DNA of 64,000 nucleotides from Clonostachys chloroleuca (lineage: Eukaryota > Ascomycota > Sordariomycetes > Hypocreales > Bionectriaceae). Shown here piece by piece: positions 43,853 to 56,069 of the stretch; position 1 is the stretch's first letter, and each line of letters starts with the position of its first letter. The notes below the pieces were generated by a model. That model saw nothing but the letters and a program-made list of their open reading frames with translations. It was not told the origin of the DNA and ran no database searches. The DNA is taken from contig JBANAY010000004.1 of NCBI GenBank assembly GCA_037952775.1, forward strand, positions 12,834,001 to 12,898,000, in the 5' to 3' direction. A program made the translations under genes and the position numbers.

Positions 43853-46800
43853 GCAGATGGCTTGGGATACCCTCCAACCAGCCATTTCCTTCTCCTCTTC
43901 TTCCTTCCCTTTTTAATATGTTTTTTTTGGTTAATGTGAGGAGGAACTTGCCGGCTTGGGCCTCGACAATAGTGTACAATTTGGATTTGAATGAAATATG
44001 AAACATAGAAAGCGTGTGCCACAACCGCAGACTGGTCAAGCGGTGTGGCCTCGGCTTGAGGCCGTTAATGTGTTGGCTTATCCTTTTTTAGGACAGTAGC
44101 CTTTACCCCTTGGTTCAACCCTTGGTCGATATACGCAATCGTGGGAGCGTAGTCACCTTTTTTTTTCGCATGGAGAGGTTTGGCTGTTTATCTTATTCGT
44201 TTACCTACTCGGCATTGTACTCCTTGCAGGTGCGGGAAACGTTTGTTATATTGAGAACTTGTTGGATTGGCTGGCTGTTGCGGTGTATTGGTGTGAGCCT
44301 TGGGGTCTTTGAAAAACTTCCGCTTCTTTCGGTTTCTTTTCCTTGGACGTCTATTCTCCTTTATCGGTCAATGTTGGCTGTACGATAATGTTAATGCTCG
44401 ACGAAGTCTTGTCGGTGCCCCCTCTTGTTTCTTGTGTTGATGTGTATCTGTTCGGGTTACTACTGCCTCTGTTTAAGACTAATTGGGTAATCAAAAGAAT
44501 GAATCGTTGTGGCCGAGTCTTGCGAGGTAATTATGGATATTAAGCAGGAGACTTGTCGGTATCTAATGATGCGAATAAACTATTTGGTAAAACTACCTCT
44601 CTTCTCGTGTATCGCGATTGAGAATCTCTCTTGCGCGAAGAAATTGGTTGTTGCGGTTTCACTCAGTCTACTATCGTTTGCGTACCCTGTAGTCTCGAGT
44701 ATCCAGGTTTAATATTCCCAACTCACTAATTCCTAAGAGGCCAACACCCAGACACTGCTACACCATGGCTCGGGATAACCGCTCTCCACCCAGTTTGCCA
44801 TGCAATTCATTCTAAATGTACAAATACATGGTCGGTTTCAGTTGATCGGACCTATGCAATCACTCCTTTGTCTTTAGCACTGATCATCAACTATCCAGAT
44901 TGCTCCAGGGTAGCACCTGAACTGAAACAGACCGCTCTATTTTGTACATGTGAACCGGGCCATGGCTTCGGATTGCTCCTTGACAGCTCACCGAGTCATA
45001 GTCTTACGAGTCCATTCGCAAACCTCACTTGAGACGTCATAGTCTTTGTAAGTTCGAGAGTCACTGCGCCTAGATTGGGCGCCTGGATGGAGTTGGTGAC
45101 AGATAAGGGGCAAATACACCGTAGCATGAAACATCCGTAGGGGTTCACATCAATGGGCGATCTGGATCAAACAGGTTGTATGACGGTTGACTGAGCCTTT
45201 CGGGCTCATAAACCACCCCCTCTCCAAGTGTCTCTCTATGATCAAGCCGCGCGCGGGCAGATTCGAGGTCAAAGTGCCGGAATCCAAGGTCATCCCCGCA
45301 AGAATAAAATAAGAAGCAACAGATTGAGTCATCCTCTCGCGTCGGGGGCATGGGCAGATCGTGCTTGCATGCATTGAAGCGGAGCCCTTAATTAAGAAAT
45401 CATACGTGTGGCTGGTCGGCCTGCCCAGTTTCCCCTGCCGTTCGAGACTTCGTGTTCTGTGGTGGTGACGAAGGGGCCTGCCAAAAGGAAAAGACTAAAG
45501 TTACGAGACAGGGCCTCCTTCAGCCACAAAAATAGAACGGTAGACAGCATGAATCAACGCGCGACCGCCTGTGCCTGTGCACCGGCCGGGCGGTTCAGTG
45601 GAGATGGTACGTGAGACAACTCGCTCACCTCCTGGCTCGCGTACGAAACACGTCTTCTCGGTAATGTCTTGGGGCCGAGATTCTACACCTCTAGACTTGA
45701 TTTCCCGCGCAGCCCGAGGAAAGGGATTTCTTAGAAAACTGGCTAATTGCGGCAGTGCCCGACGGTCAGACTGCTAGTTAGCTGATGACTCTATCGGCAG
45801 GGGGAAGTGGCCGCCTGTTCCTGGCAGCTTGGACGACGGTGATGCTGACAACACAGAACATCGGTGTCTGGGACCTTGCCTGCTCGCCACACCTTGATCG
45901 ACGCATCGATCGTCACACGTGTGTGTAGGAGCCTGTGAACTGGGATGGATGGCAACATATTAGGAAGGAGGATCATTTGACATAGGTTTGCATCACAAGA
46001 AACGTGGCATTCCTCGATCCAACCTGTTGCCCGGACAAAAAGCAAGGAGTATGAACTTTGGAGTTCAGCAGCATGGATCATGGCTCAAGTACCAACATAT
46101 ATTGAATTTGAGGCACTCAAAATGTCATACTGCTTATTGTCAAGTCTGCGAGCGGCATGAACGAACTATTAAGGGCTAATAATAAATGCCTAAAGGACAA
46201 TGCACTAAGCATTGTTAATTTAAGATCATTTAATACTGCCTTGTTAGTTTTATCGCCATAGAAAGTGTCATTTCTTCTGCCACCACTTGAGGGTGGGGGC
46301 GAATATCAGCAGGTCCGCTTACTAACTAGGTATGAGAAAAAGCAAATGAGCGCCTACATAATATTGGATAATTTGGTATAATAATAGGTCGACTATACCG
46401 TCCGATTTATACCCGTACTGGCATGTATAATTATATGGCGGCTGAATTCAGGCGCCGTGAGAGCGACGGTTCAGCTTGGCAAGGCAACAAGCGAAATGAG
46501 GCACTTACCCTACAATGCAAATTAGAACAGTGCACAGCTGCTGGGCAGCCAATAAGCGCGGGTTCTGGCCGCGTGCAGCGAAGGCTAAGATGCAACTGGT
46601 GCTTAGCGGTCGAGGGCTTGAGGGCCAATCGCTGCAGGCGGCCTGGTGGTACCTGAGCTCGCCGCCTTCCCCATAGTAAGACTGGTGTATCGTAGGTATC
46701 GGCATCAGGGGCTCAAGCCAGCTGAAATTCGCCATTCTTGGGGCATTCGTCGTTTGAAGTTAGGGACCTGGAATAGTCCGTAGCTGGGATTGAAATTATT

Positions 46801-48845
46801 CCCTCTTCCAATTTCTCAATTCCTCTTCCTCTGCCTCTGGTGCATTTCGTCGTCGTCGCTGTCGTCACCATCAGCATCGTCAGCCGTATTTGCTGTCCTC
46901 TGTTCTTTCCCGGACCGCCCGCAGCTCTCATCTCCTCACCCCCCAAATTGATCTCATCCCACTCCTAGAATAAGAGCTCTAATATTGCGCTGGGCCAATC
47001 GCCGCGCTGGCAGGACATCCCACCACCAAGCTACTGTTGGTGAGCTGGACCCGGCGCATGCTCCGACACGCAAACTACCTGCTCGACTCCCTGCTGCATG
47101 TCCACACCAGGCCGCGTTGCTACGACAGAACACGAGGAAAGGTTGCAGTCAGGCAATAGGAAGCCGACAACGCATCCGAATCCTGCGGCATTCGCGCAAG
47201 CCGCTCTGGACCCTAGCAGCCGCCCAACTCGCAGCTAAGCGCTGATCTCCCTGCTACTTCTGGAACAAGAGGCATCCTGAGAGCCATCTGCCTTCCTGTT
47301 CCGACGGCTTCTTGACGGGCTTTGGCATCCTGAGCTGCCGGCTATTGATTGGCTGCCGCATCTCCAACCCGAGACAGCCAGGTCTCGCCGCCCAAACAGA
47401 CTTGCGACAGTCTAGCGAACGCAACAGCCAGCCCCTGCGACTGTGCCGCTAGCCAGTTCTGGTTTCTATAATTGAACCTGCCCCTGGACTGTGCCTGGAT
47501 CCGGCCCACTCGGGCTGCTCTGGATTCCCCTTTCGCCTTAGGTAGGTTGGCTGTCAAATCTGCCAGCCTGTAGCCAATCCACCTCCCGCACGCGACGAGA
47601 GACTTGCAGCCACAGGTTGGGACGATCTGGTCGATCTGACTGGCTGCCACCAACCCGCTAAGCGCCTGTGTGGATTGAATAGTTCCTGTTTCACTCTCAC
47701 GAACATTGCTGTCTTGGATCTGAACCGCCCAGAAGAAAGCATATATGAGCAGCAAGACAGCTGTCTCATCGTCCATGATGGATCCCTCCACCACCCTCAT
47801 TACCTTCTTACTGTGAGTTGGAGACATCTCCTGCTTCCTTCGTTATCTTCCTTTTGTTATTGCTCCCTCTCATTCAATACGGGTCTCGCTGGCTGAGACA
47901 CACCCTTTACATCATCACCTTTGATCCTGCTCGGTTTCATCGGGACCGGAGTCCCCGCTTTTTCGTTTCCAAAGCAAGTCTTCCAGGCAAAAGAGTCACT
48001 CAAGCTACTCACACCCAAAAAAGGGCTGAGGATTGAGCCTCGCCCGCCATCAGCATCTCGGGCAGCGCCTGAGCTTCGTTCGCCGCGTTCTACGCGCATT
48101 CTGCCCGCCTGTGCTTTTCTTCACTAGCATTCTAGTCTCCCCTTGGTTAGTCTGACAGTTTGCTTTTTCCTCTTCTCTCATTTATGCAATCCGGGAAGGA
48201 TTGTTTTCATCCACACCTGCTCGAGTTGGGCTGGGCGATGGACGGACTGAACCCCTTGGGGTTGGGCACATTCACGCGTATCTCAGCCTTAACACGCCCC
48301 TAACACTCATCCATTGACCCATGTCATTCACGTTCCTGCCTGCCTGTACTATCACACCGCACTCTCTATGCATCTATGCGTTTTCCTCAGGTCAATTTGA
48401 TGTGACCGGTCATTTCCGACGCTCGTCATCAGAGGGGACCCGATTTACAGCCTAGGATCTTCAGATTCATGGAGATGGCCCCCAGCTCCGTGAATTTGAA
48501 TGTTCTGCTTCAGGCAAGGTTGCCGGGGTCAAATTTGGAAATTGGCGCGTCTCAGAGCGCAGGGTTCCCCGGAATGGCCGTCATGATGGGATGGAACCTT
48601 CCCTCGAATTTCACCCTCAGCACTGCGCCCGCCTCGTACCCAAGTCTCCCTGATCATAATCAAACACGAGCCAGCACAACCTAGCCTGTGGCTGTAGTGA
48701 CTGTCACCGTGACCGTCACTGCGTTGCCCAGCCAGCCTGGCCACGTCAAACTTGCCCCCTTGCCCCCATTCAGTTAACCTGCATGTCGCTGGCTCTCAAT
48801 TCACCCTGGCAATCTGACCTTGCGCTGACGATTGTGCCTCTGTAG
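43853..48845. other. 5 kb gap without a recognisable gene
   Basis: No open frame here shows a domain or fungal coding character. The first ~250 bases form the SUR2 3' region. A hairpin GGCCTC-ggctt-GAGGCC lies at 44047-44063. A second, ACAATGC-actaa-GCATTGT, lies at 46197-46215 in an AT-rich patch. From about 46500 to 47700 the DNA is rich in CAGCC/GGCTG and CCAAT-like words, suggesting upstream control DNA. The first exon(s) of the glycogen-binding gene must lie in the last few hundred bases but could not be resolved. Confidence 0.5.
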
Positions 48846-50398
48846 CCAAACGGACCCCGAAGTCCAAGCCGTTGACCTAGTTGGATCTTGGGACAATTTT
48901 TCGTCCCACTACCCGATGGAGCGTGATTATCGCCGTGGCCCCGGTCAATGGAAAGGCTGTCATCTTTTTCGGGACATCATCTGCAACGGTGACCTGAACA
49001 AGACACGACATGGGGCCCTGCAGATGGGTCACACCTACTACTACTACGTGCGTAGCCTCCTTCTATACCAAGCATTGATTATAACATCCTGCCTCCCTCT
49101 ATAAGACAACTCACCTCCCCATTCTCCCTCCACTTATTGTCATGCATGATACGACTTTTGATCTCTGAACTGACATATATATCCTTGGCTTGACAACAGT
49201 ACGAAGTGGATGGGTCCACTGAAACATATGATCAGAGTATGCCGTCAACTACAACTTGCCCATATATGCCTGGACAGACCGTCAACACATTGACCGTTCC
49301 AACCCAACAAACCTTACGCCAGAGGAGCGTATCACTCAGCTCAATGAGAATCACCGACTATACCACGATGGACCCGGAGGCCAAGTTCCTCCCCCTCAGC
49401 CAATGATGCTCCCGTCAATGGCTGAAGGTGTCGAGGCTCGCAAGCGAACTGCACCAGCCCTGTTCCGTCCCGCAGCACCTCGATCACGTTCGCCTTCGCC
49501 AGCCTGGAAGCGATTCTTTCACCACAAGTCAAAAGACGACGAGCGTGGTCGCTCTCGGGATCGCGATGAGGACAGCTTGAGACCATCCACCGCCTGCGAT
49601 GACAACCGCAGCGCCGCCTCTTCAAGTAGAAGCCGAAATCGTTCGATATCCCCAGAGTCGCTACGCCGCTTCTTGACCGAAGACCCTCCATCCAGACCTG
49701 GATCGAACCGCAGCGAGCGTCCGACGCTTATTATCCCCGAGGATATTGCAGAGGAGAATGAGGACGATGACAACTTCGCAACATCCACAATCTCGGAGTA
49801 CCCTCCCTTTGCCATGGGTTTGTCACCGCCCCCAGCACAGCGCCCGACGACTCCTCGCGAGTCAGCACCTTTGACATCCAAGAACCTCAGCTCCCTCACA
49901 CTGGCCACATTGTGTCCTCCCAGCCGGGGTCAAGATACAATGGAGAAGGACACGGCTGTATGCACCGGTGAAAATGAGATGCCCTCGCTTGAGATCCCAA
50001 CTCAGGCGCCCAGCACCGATTTGACTTCTGCTGCTTCAAGTGTCATGGCCTCCCCGCTCTCGGCTTTGACACCTGATGAGGAGATGCTCACCTTCTATGA
50101 CGACTCAAACGACGAGGATGAGGAAGTCCCAGCTCCTGGGCTGTCCGTTCGCCGCAAAGCTGTTCCCCTTCGATCGCGTTTCACTGGCTACAGCCTGCCT
50201 CAGCAGGGTGATAACCGAAAGAAGTTTGAACTCCAGGCAACTGGTGCGCGCCTCAACCCTCCAAGCCTCGTGGCCGAGCCATTGAGCCCTGCTGATACTC
50301 TTTCGAAGGTTCTTCTCTCTCCAGTCGACACCGGTCTGGATGATTTTCTGAATGAGTTGGGTCTTATTGTCGATACAGTCGGCACCAAAGACAACTGA
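48846..50398 (+). CDS. glycogen-binding (AMPK-type CBM48) domain protein, 5' end unresolved, one apparent 1-base deletion
   Basis: Visible exons are 48846-49047 and 49200-50398. The first starts mid-codon after an AG acceptor with QTDPEVQAVDLVGSWDNFSS, then HYPMERDYRRGPGQWKGCHL; the VGSWDNF motif is that of AMPK beta-type carbohydrate-binding domains. Exon 2 continues YEVDGSTETYDQSMPSTTTC and VNTLTVPTQQ, closing the beta-sandwich. The frame then breaks at the C5 run 49391-49395, after MDPEAKFLP. The next frame reads QPMMLPSMAEGVEARKRTAP and a long disordered Ser/Pro/Arg-rich region (SPSPAWKRFFHHKSKDDERG) to an acidic part and LDDFLNELGLIVDTVG. No catalytic domain is visible. It may be a glycogen- or starch-binding adaptor. 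In-frame stop at about 48827 shows that an upstream exon carries the ATG. Confidence 0.75.
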
Positions 50399-51158
50399 TT
50401 GTCTGCAATCTACGGGGGTCAAACCCCAAACCACCCCTCACCTACATCATAAACTACGACATTGTACACCAACATTACTCTCGTGGGCTCGCACCCCTCC
50501 AGCCCACTTTGTTGTTTGATTACCTACCTAAAGGGCATGGACCCTAGGCAGTTATCATCATCTCAGATTTTGATTGAGATTTCAAGACGAGCGATTTGCA
50601 TTGGAACAGGGCGTTTTACAACAAATTTGACTTTTTTTTTCACCCTCAGCACAGAGACACTACATCGGATGGTAGCGCAAGCGAGAGGCACGGTTTTTTT
50701 TTTTTGGGTTTGTCTGGACGAACATGGCATGTCGGTGGTTCCCCTTTCAGGGCAATAGACGGGAATCTAGAAAAAAAAGGGATTCACATATAATTTTTTT
50801 GGGCTGGGCAGAATGACATAGATATGGCCACGAGGCTGGATGGGTTGTCCAGAGGACTGGACCGAAGCAAGCTGGGCTTCTTCTTAAAAAATTTTTTTTT
50901 TATATTTTTTGGAGGAAGAAGAAGATTTAGTACTGGTCGATTTGGCCAGGAGCCATTCGTCTTGGGTAGTAATGCATGAAACCTCATCTCCAAAACTTTA
51001 ACTTTCCGTCCGATTATTCCCAATGGTATCTTGTGTGATGGTATTTCTTAAAGGGCTGTGCAAACAGGGTATCTATCCTTCATACATACATGTGATCCAG
51101 TCATAAAATATTAACGTAATATACCAACAAAGGGTGCCCATGAGCTATGTCTTGGTCT
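50399..51158. other. convergent 3' region with many poly-A/T runs
   Basis: 760 bases between converging genes. Homopolymer runs of T or A (8 to 13 bases) occur at about 50631, 50697, 50771 and 50887-50910. No gene is seen. Confidence 0.6.
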
Positions 51159-53547
51159 CTACGGATTAGGGTTGGTGGATAGGTTTTGCGGCTGTTCGGG
51201 CTGTGGCTTGACATCCTGTAATGGAGGTTCTGGCGCTGCCTGTTCCACCTTGTTCGCCGGGACGGCCTCTTGATTAACATTTCCCTTTTCACCGGCCTTT
51301 TCTTGTTCTTTGGGTTGACCCTCCTCTTTCTTTGCTGGCTGCGGCGAATTATTCTTGGGCTCCTTCTTTGGACCTGGAGCATTCGGGTTCAAGAACCGCT
51401 CCGGCACCCCGCTAGCAGCATTCTTGCCACTGCCGACCCAGGAGCCGAGCAGTTTGCTCCATCGGTAGTCACCACGCTCGAGCCGGCGAATTTCACCATA
51501 GGCGTGCGCGTTATAGAAAGGAAGCCCGGTCTTGGGGTCACGGTAGCGAGCTGGGAGGTTTGTGATCACACAGAGCGGGTGGGGAGGAGGTTCTGGTGAG
51601 ACGTGTCAGCGACATTGTTTCAAATATAGAATCAACGACCATGTGATGATCGTAGCAAAATGAAGGGGGTATAGATATCAACATACTGGCTAATTTGTTC
51701 ATCTTGCGACCAAAGAGGATTTGGACTTGGATGGACTTGTCCTTGAGGGCAGTATCGTCGAAATTTTGATAAACGATGGCGTTCCGAGTGTAGGTCGAGC
51801 CTTCTTTCTTCTCCTGTGGTTGTTCGGAAGGAGTCGTGGTATCAGGGGGGTTCTCAGGTGTACTCTCTGGCGCCGATAGGTCTGGTTTTTTCTCAGACGA
51901 TTCCTTTTTCGCAGGTGTGTCTTCCACGAGTTTCTCTTCACTAGTCTTCTCAACTGCGGGCTTGTCGTCTGCAGGCTTGGCATCAACGGGCTTGCTATTC
52001 GACAGCTCGTCTCCTGGAGATGTAGTGGCTGGTGCCGGGTCTGAAAGTGATTGTGGGCTTTGAGAGGTGTTTGGCGGGGCTAGAATGTGAGACCTAGAAT
52101 GATTTGCCCCTGGATCTAAGGAGGAAGATTGGTCCACATCCATTCCCACGGGAGGTGCAAGAACTGGCGCATTGAGGTTATTGTCAGGGTTTGATTCGCT
52201 AGGTTGTGGTGAGAGCGAACCAGAAGGCTGAAGGGCTGGAGGAGCCAGACCATCCGCTGATGAAGCTTCGTTGCCGGTGGGTATTGTAGCTGGTGGAGCT
52301 TGTAAAGTTGAGGCATCTTTTATCTCTTGTAGTGCTGCTGTTTCTCCAGCTATGCTGGTTTTGTTGTCCGACCCCGGTTGCTCAGGTGCTGGCGTTGGTG
52401 CTGGCGTTGCGGATTCAGATGGCCTCGGGGCTGAGGTTTGTTTCGATTCCTCCTCCACTGTCGGTTTCGCTGGCGCACAATCCTTGGGCTCGGCAATGTT
52501 CTTATTATTGTCCTCGCTTGCTTCTTTCTTTTCCACATCCTTCTCGGCATTCTGAGGATCCTCCTCCGGCACCTCCTTCTTGTCCTTGTCGTTACCCTTG
52601 CCCTTCGTTTTATCTTTCTTTTCTCTGGGCTTCTTCTTTGGCTTTTCTTCCATGACGACATATCTTGCCGCTCCACCGTCTTGCCATTCTCTGGTGCCGC
52701 TCCAGAATGTGATGACAGGTCCTTTTAATGTCCTCTCATTGAGTGCTGCCAGCTTTGCCCTCCTCTCCTCCTCCCTCTGTTTTTCAGCAATTTCCCAGCG
52801 ATTGAGACTTTTGCTGTTTCTCTTTTCCACAATCTCAGCCTCGCGAAGCCGCTCTTCTTGTGTCATTGGTGGTTTCTTCAACGCCTCCATCCTGGCTGCC
52901 TTCTTCTGCATCTGGGCCAACTGCTTGAGACGCCGGGCCTCGCGCTCTTCCATCTGCGCATGTAGCTGCTCCTTGGAGAGTCTTGTGGTCTGTCGAGAAG
53001 ACGCACGGGTTGGCATGTCGGCAGCCGAGGGCAGCCATGATGAGCGTTCCGACTTCTTCTTAGGTCGAGTCCCCGGACCCGAAGCCGAGGACGGAGCTGG
53101 AGAAGGTGTTGTCGTCGTGTCGATGCGCACCTTTTTTCTGAACTTGGCGGGAATTGCTTCCTGCGCTTTCCTTTTCCGTTGAGCGTTGCGCTTCTCCCGA
53201 GCCTGGCGCTCCAGCTCCTTCTCGCCCTCCATATCATCTTCAGCTGCGTTCTCGTCCTCGTCGTCCGAGGAGGAGTCCATGTGAACGTCGGAGGCGTCGT
53301 CGCCAACATCAGTGAAGCCTTGATCGTCATCGTCCTCGGCAAAAAGAAGCTCCAGATCAGAGTCAGGCTCCTCATTTGCCAGCATCGCCTTCATACGATT
53401 GCCGGCCGTGGAACGTTTCTCTCGCGCGGTCGCGAGCCATTCTATCGATTGTCTGATTGGAGCCTCGCCATGGTCGGAACTGTCGCTATCGCTGTCGCTG
53501 GATGATGGCGGGTCGACATGTTCAGGCAGTTTCGACTCGGAATCCAT
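51159..53547 (-). CDS. SWC2: SWR1 complex subunit Swc2 / YL1 (Vps72)
   Basis: Two exons (53547-51687, 51592-51159) encode 764 residues. The N-terminal YL1 domain begins with an acidic Ser/Asp stretch (SSSDSDSDSSDHGEAP), then RQSIEWLATAREKRSTAGNR, LELLFAEDDDDQGF and the basic KFRKKVRID region. This domain binds the H2A.Z-H2B dimer. A helical Arg/Glu-rich part (RLSKEQLHAQMEEREARRLK) leads to TFWSGTREWQDGGAARYVVM. A long low-complexity Lys/Pro/Glu/Ser insert follows. The YL1 C-terminal domain spans the intron: NAIVYQNFDDTALKDKSIQV before it, LCVITNLPARYRDPKTGLPF after it. The role is deposition of H2A.Z by SWR1. Lys/Glu/Pro-rich tail ends NLSTNPNP. The 94-base intron stays partly open as read-through but the domain match fixes the splice. 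Confidence 0.93.
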
Positions 53548-54126
53548 GGTGGAAGTCGGTGGGGAGAGGCGGATATTCGAATGAAAGAAAGGTATGGCCT
53601 GGGGTTGTAAAATTAAAGAAAAAGAAGGGATAGGAAGACGATCACATGACTCGTATTGATTATGCGATACTGCCTAGATGGGAGCAAGAAATTGTCATAT
53701 AGATGTCGTCTGCAACAAGCAATCCGAGGTGGATGATGATGATGGTAGTCAAATAATCGATGCCACATGCAGCGTCCGTACCGGAAATCTTGCTGACCGG
53801 AAGGGACTCTGGGTCTGATTAATGGACTTGTACTAGTACTTACTCGTCCCTGCGTTGTACACATAGTTACAGGGACAGTCAGCCGCGTCCCTTGTACACA
53901 GTACCAAATGCACTAGCTCTTCACTGTACCTGCCACTTAGCCAACACGGTCGACACGTTGGAGCGCGCCGCAGTTTCTCGACTTCTGGCGCGACAACCGT
54001 GAAGCTCAAATTTGAATCTCCAATCCCCAATTTTCAGCCAAACCCAACCACGCAACCATCTCCTGTCATCACGAGTTGCGGAAGGGTGATTGATAATATT
54101 TCCGGTCGCCTGAGAATCAATCAACC
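53548..54126. promoter_or_regulatory. shared upstream region of SWC2 and POB3
   Basis: 579 bases between divergent start codons of two chromatin genes. No distinct element was identified. Shared control is inferred only from spacing and function. Confidence 0.35.
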
Positions 54127-56069
54127 ATGACTGCGATGTAAGTATTCCTTCTCCTTTGTGTTGGCCGCGACGTCGCTGGCCACATCCATCCTCGCACGAC
54201 GGAGAGCTGGAGCTAAACCTTCGCGAATCATCTAGTGAGAGCTTCGACAACATCTATCTCGATCTCTCCAAGGAGAGCGGGAAGTGCAGGTTTGCAGAGA
54301 CCGGTTTTGGCTGGAAGCCTGCCGGTGGAGGCGACACCTTCACCCTCGATCACAGCAACATCGGCGGCGCCCACTGGAGTCGCGCGTCCAAAGGATACGA
54401 AATCCGAATCCTCCAACGTAATTCATCGGCCATCATCCAGCTCGACGGTTTCCAGCAAGAAGACTACGACCGTCTAAGCAAAGTCTTCAAAAACTGGTAC
54501 AGCACTGCGTTAGAAAACAAAGAACATGCTCTGAGAGGCTGGAATTGGGGCAAGGCCGAATTTTCCAAGGCTGAGCTCACTTTCAACGTGCAGAACCGTC
54601 CCGCATTCGAGATCCCGTACTCTGAGATTGGAAACACAAACTTAGCGGGCCGAAATGAGGTTGCTGTCGAGATATCATTACCTTTGAATGCTGAGGACAC
54701 CGGTACCAATGGCCATCTCGGTGGTGCTAGAGGCAAAGGAAAGAAGGCGGGTGCAGGCAAAGACCAGCTTGTGGAGATGCGATTCTACATCCCAGGAACG
54801 ACGACGAAGAAAGAGGCTGAAGGCGAGGACGCGGCTAGTGATGCAGCTGAGGAGGAGAAGAATGCCGCCACTTTGTTTTATGATACCCTGATGGAGAAAG
54901 CCGAGATTGGAGAGACTGCCGGCGATGCCATTGCTACCTTCCTCGACGTTCTGCACCTCACACCCAGGTACGGCATTCAACCTCAAATCCTTGCTCTGAA
55001 AACCCTGCTGACCCTCCCTTTACAGAGGTCGTTTCGACATCGACATGTACGACTCGTCATTCCGTCTCCGTGGTAAAACATACGATTACAAGATCCAGTA
55101 CGAGGCTATTAAGAAGTTTATGGTCCTTCCCAAGCCAGACGAAATGCACTGCATGCTGTGTATTGGTCTCGACCCACCTCTTCGTCAGGGTCAAACTCGC
55201 TATCCATTTGTTGTGATGCAATTTAAGAAGGACGAGGAGGTTACCATTGACCTCAACCTCGAGGAGGAAGAACTGCAACAGAAATACAAGGAGAAGCTGG
55301 AACCTCACTACGAAGAGCCCTTGCATCACGTTGTGGCCAAGATCTTCCGAGGATTGGCTAACAAGAAGATATCTTCTCCTGCCAAGGACTTTATCACGTA
55401 TGTCACGTCTACGTTTCTTTCACATACTCCATTAGTTTTGAAATCAGCGCGCTAACCGAACTCAATAGTCACCGGAACCAGTACGGCATCAAATGTTCCA
55501 TCAAGGCCAGCGAAGGTTTCCTTTACTGTTTAGAGAAGGCCTTCATGTTCGTGCCAAAGCCGGCCACTTACATCGCCTACGAGCAGACTCAGTCCATTAC
55601 CTTCTCTCGTGTTAGCGGTGCCGTATCCGCCCTTTCTACGTTTGATATCAGCGTCGTCATGAAGAACGGCGCTGGCTCCTCCCAGTTCAGCAACATCAAC
55701 AGGGAAGATCTCAAAGCCCTGGAGGCCTTCTTCAAGCTCAAGGGTCTGCGGGTTAAGAACGAGATCGATGAGGATGCCAACCTTCTTGCTGCAGCTCTCC
55801 GTGAGCAAGATATGGATGACTCAGATGAGGAGGTCGTCAATGCCAAGGCAGACCGTGGCTCGGCCGACGAAGATGAGGAGAGTGTCGATGAAGACTTCCA
55901 GGCCGACAGCGAAAGCGATGTCGCCGAGGAGTTCGACTCGGCTCATGAGAGTGATGGTTCCGGCAGCGAGAGCGACCAGGGCGAGAGCGGCGTTGATGAC
56001 GATGAGGAGGCGGATGACGATGAGGAGGAAGAGGAAGAGAGACCAAAGAAGAAGAAGAAGACCAACTAA
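54127..56069 (+). CDS. POB3: FACT complex subunit Pob3 (SSRP1 homologue)
   Basis: Four exons (54127-54137, 54236-54967, 55026-55397, 55469-56069) encode 571 residues. Exon 1 is only 11 bases (MTAI minus one base). The N-terminal dimerisation domain starts ESFDNIYLDLSKESGKCRFA with GFGWKPAGGG. The SSRP1 middle double-PH domain includes GRFDIDMYDSSFRLRGKTYD, HCMLCIGLDPPLRQGQTRYP and the second PH fold (HRNQYGIKCSIKASEGFLYC). The protein ends in a long acidic stretch and KKKKKTN. As usual in fungi there is no C-terminal HMG box; Nhp6 supplies it. With Spt16 it reorganises nucleosomes for transcription and replication. A Gly/Lys-rich loop (GGARGKGKKAGAGKD) lies in the first half. All introns are canonical and the frame is intact. 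Confidence 0.96.

Noticed and set aside
26415..46635. Identical 12-mer GCCAATCGCTGC at 26415 and 46624, with a near match at 46994
   Set aside because: Repeated 12-mers are expected by chance in 64 kb; the CCAAT core is common in promoters.
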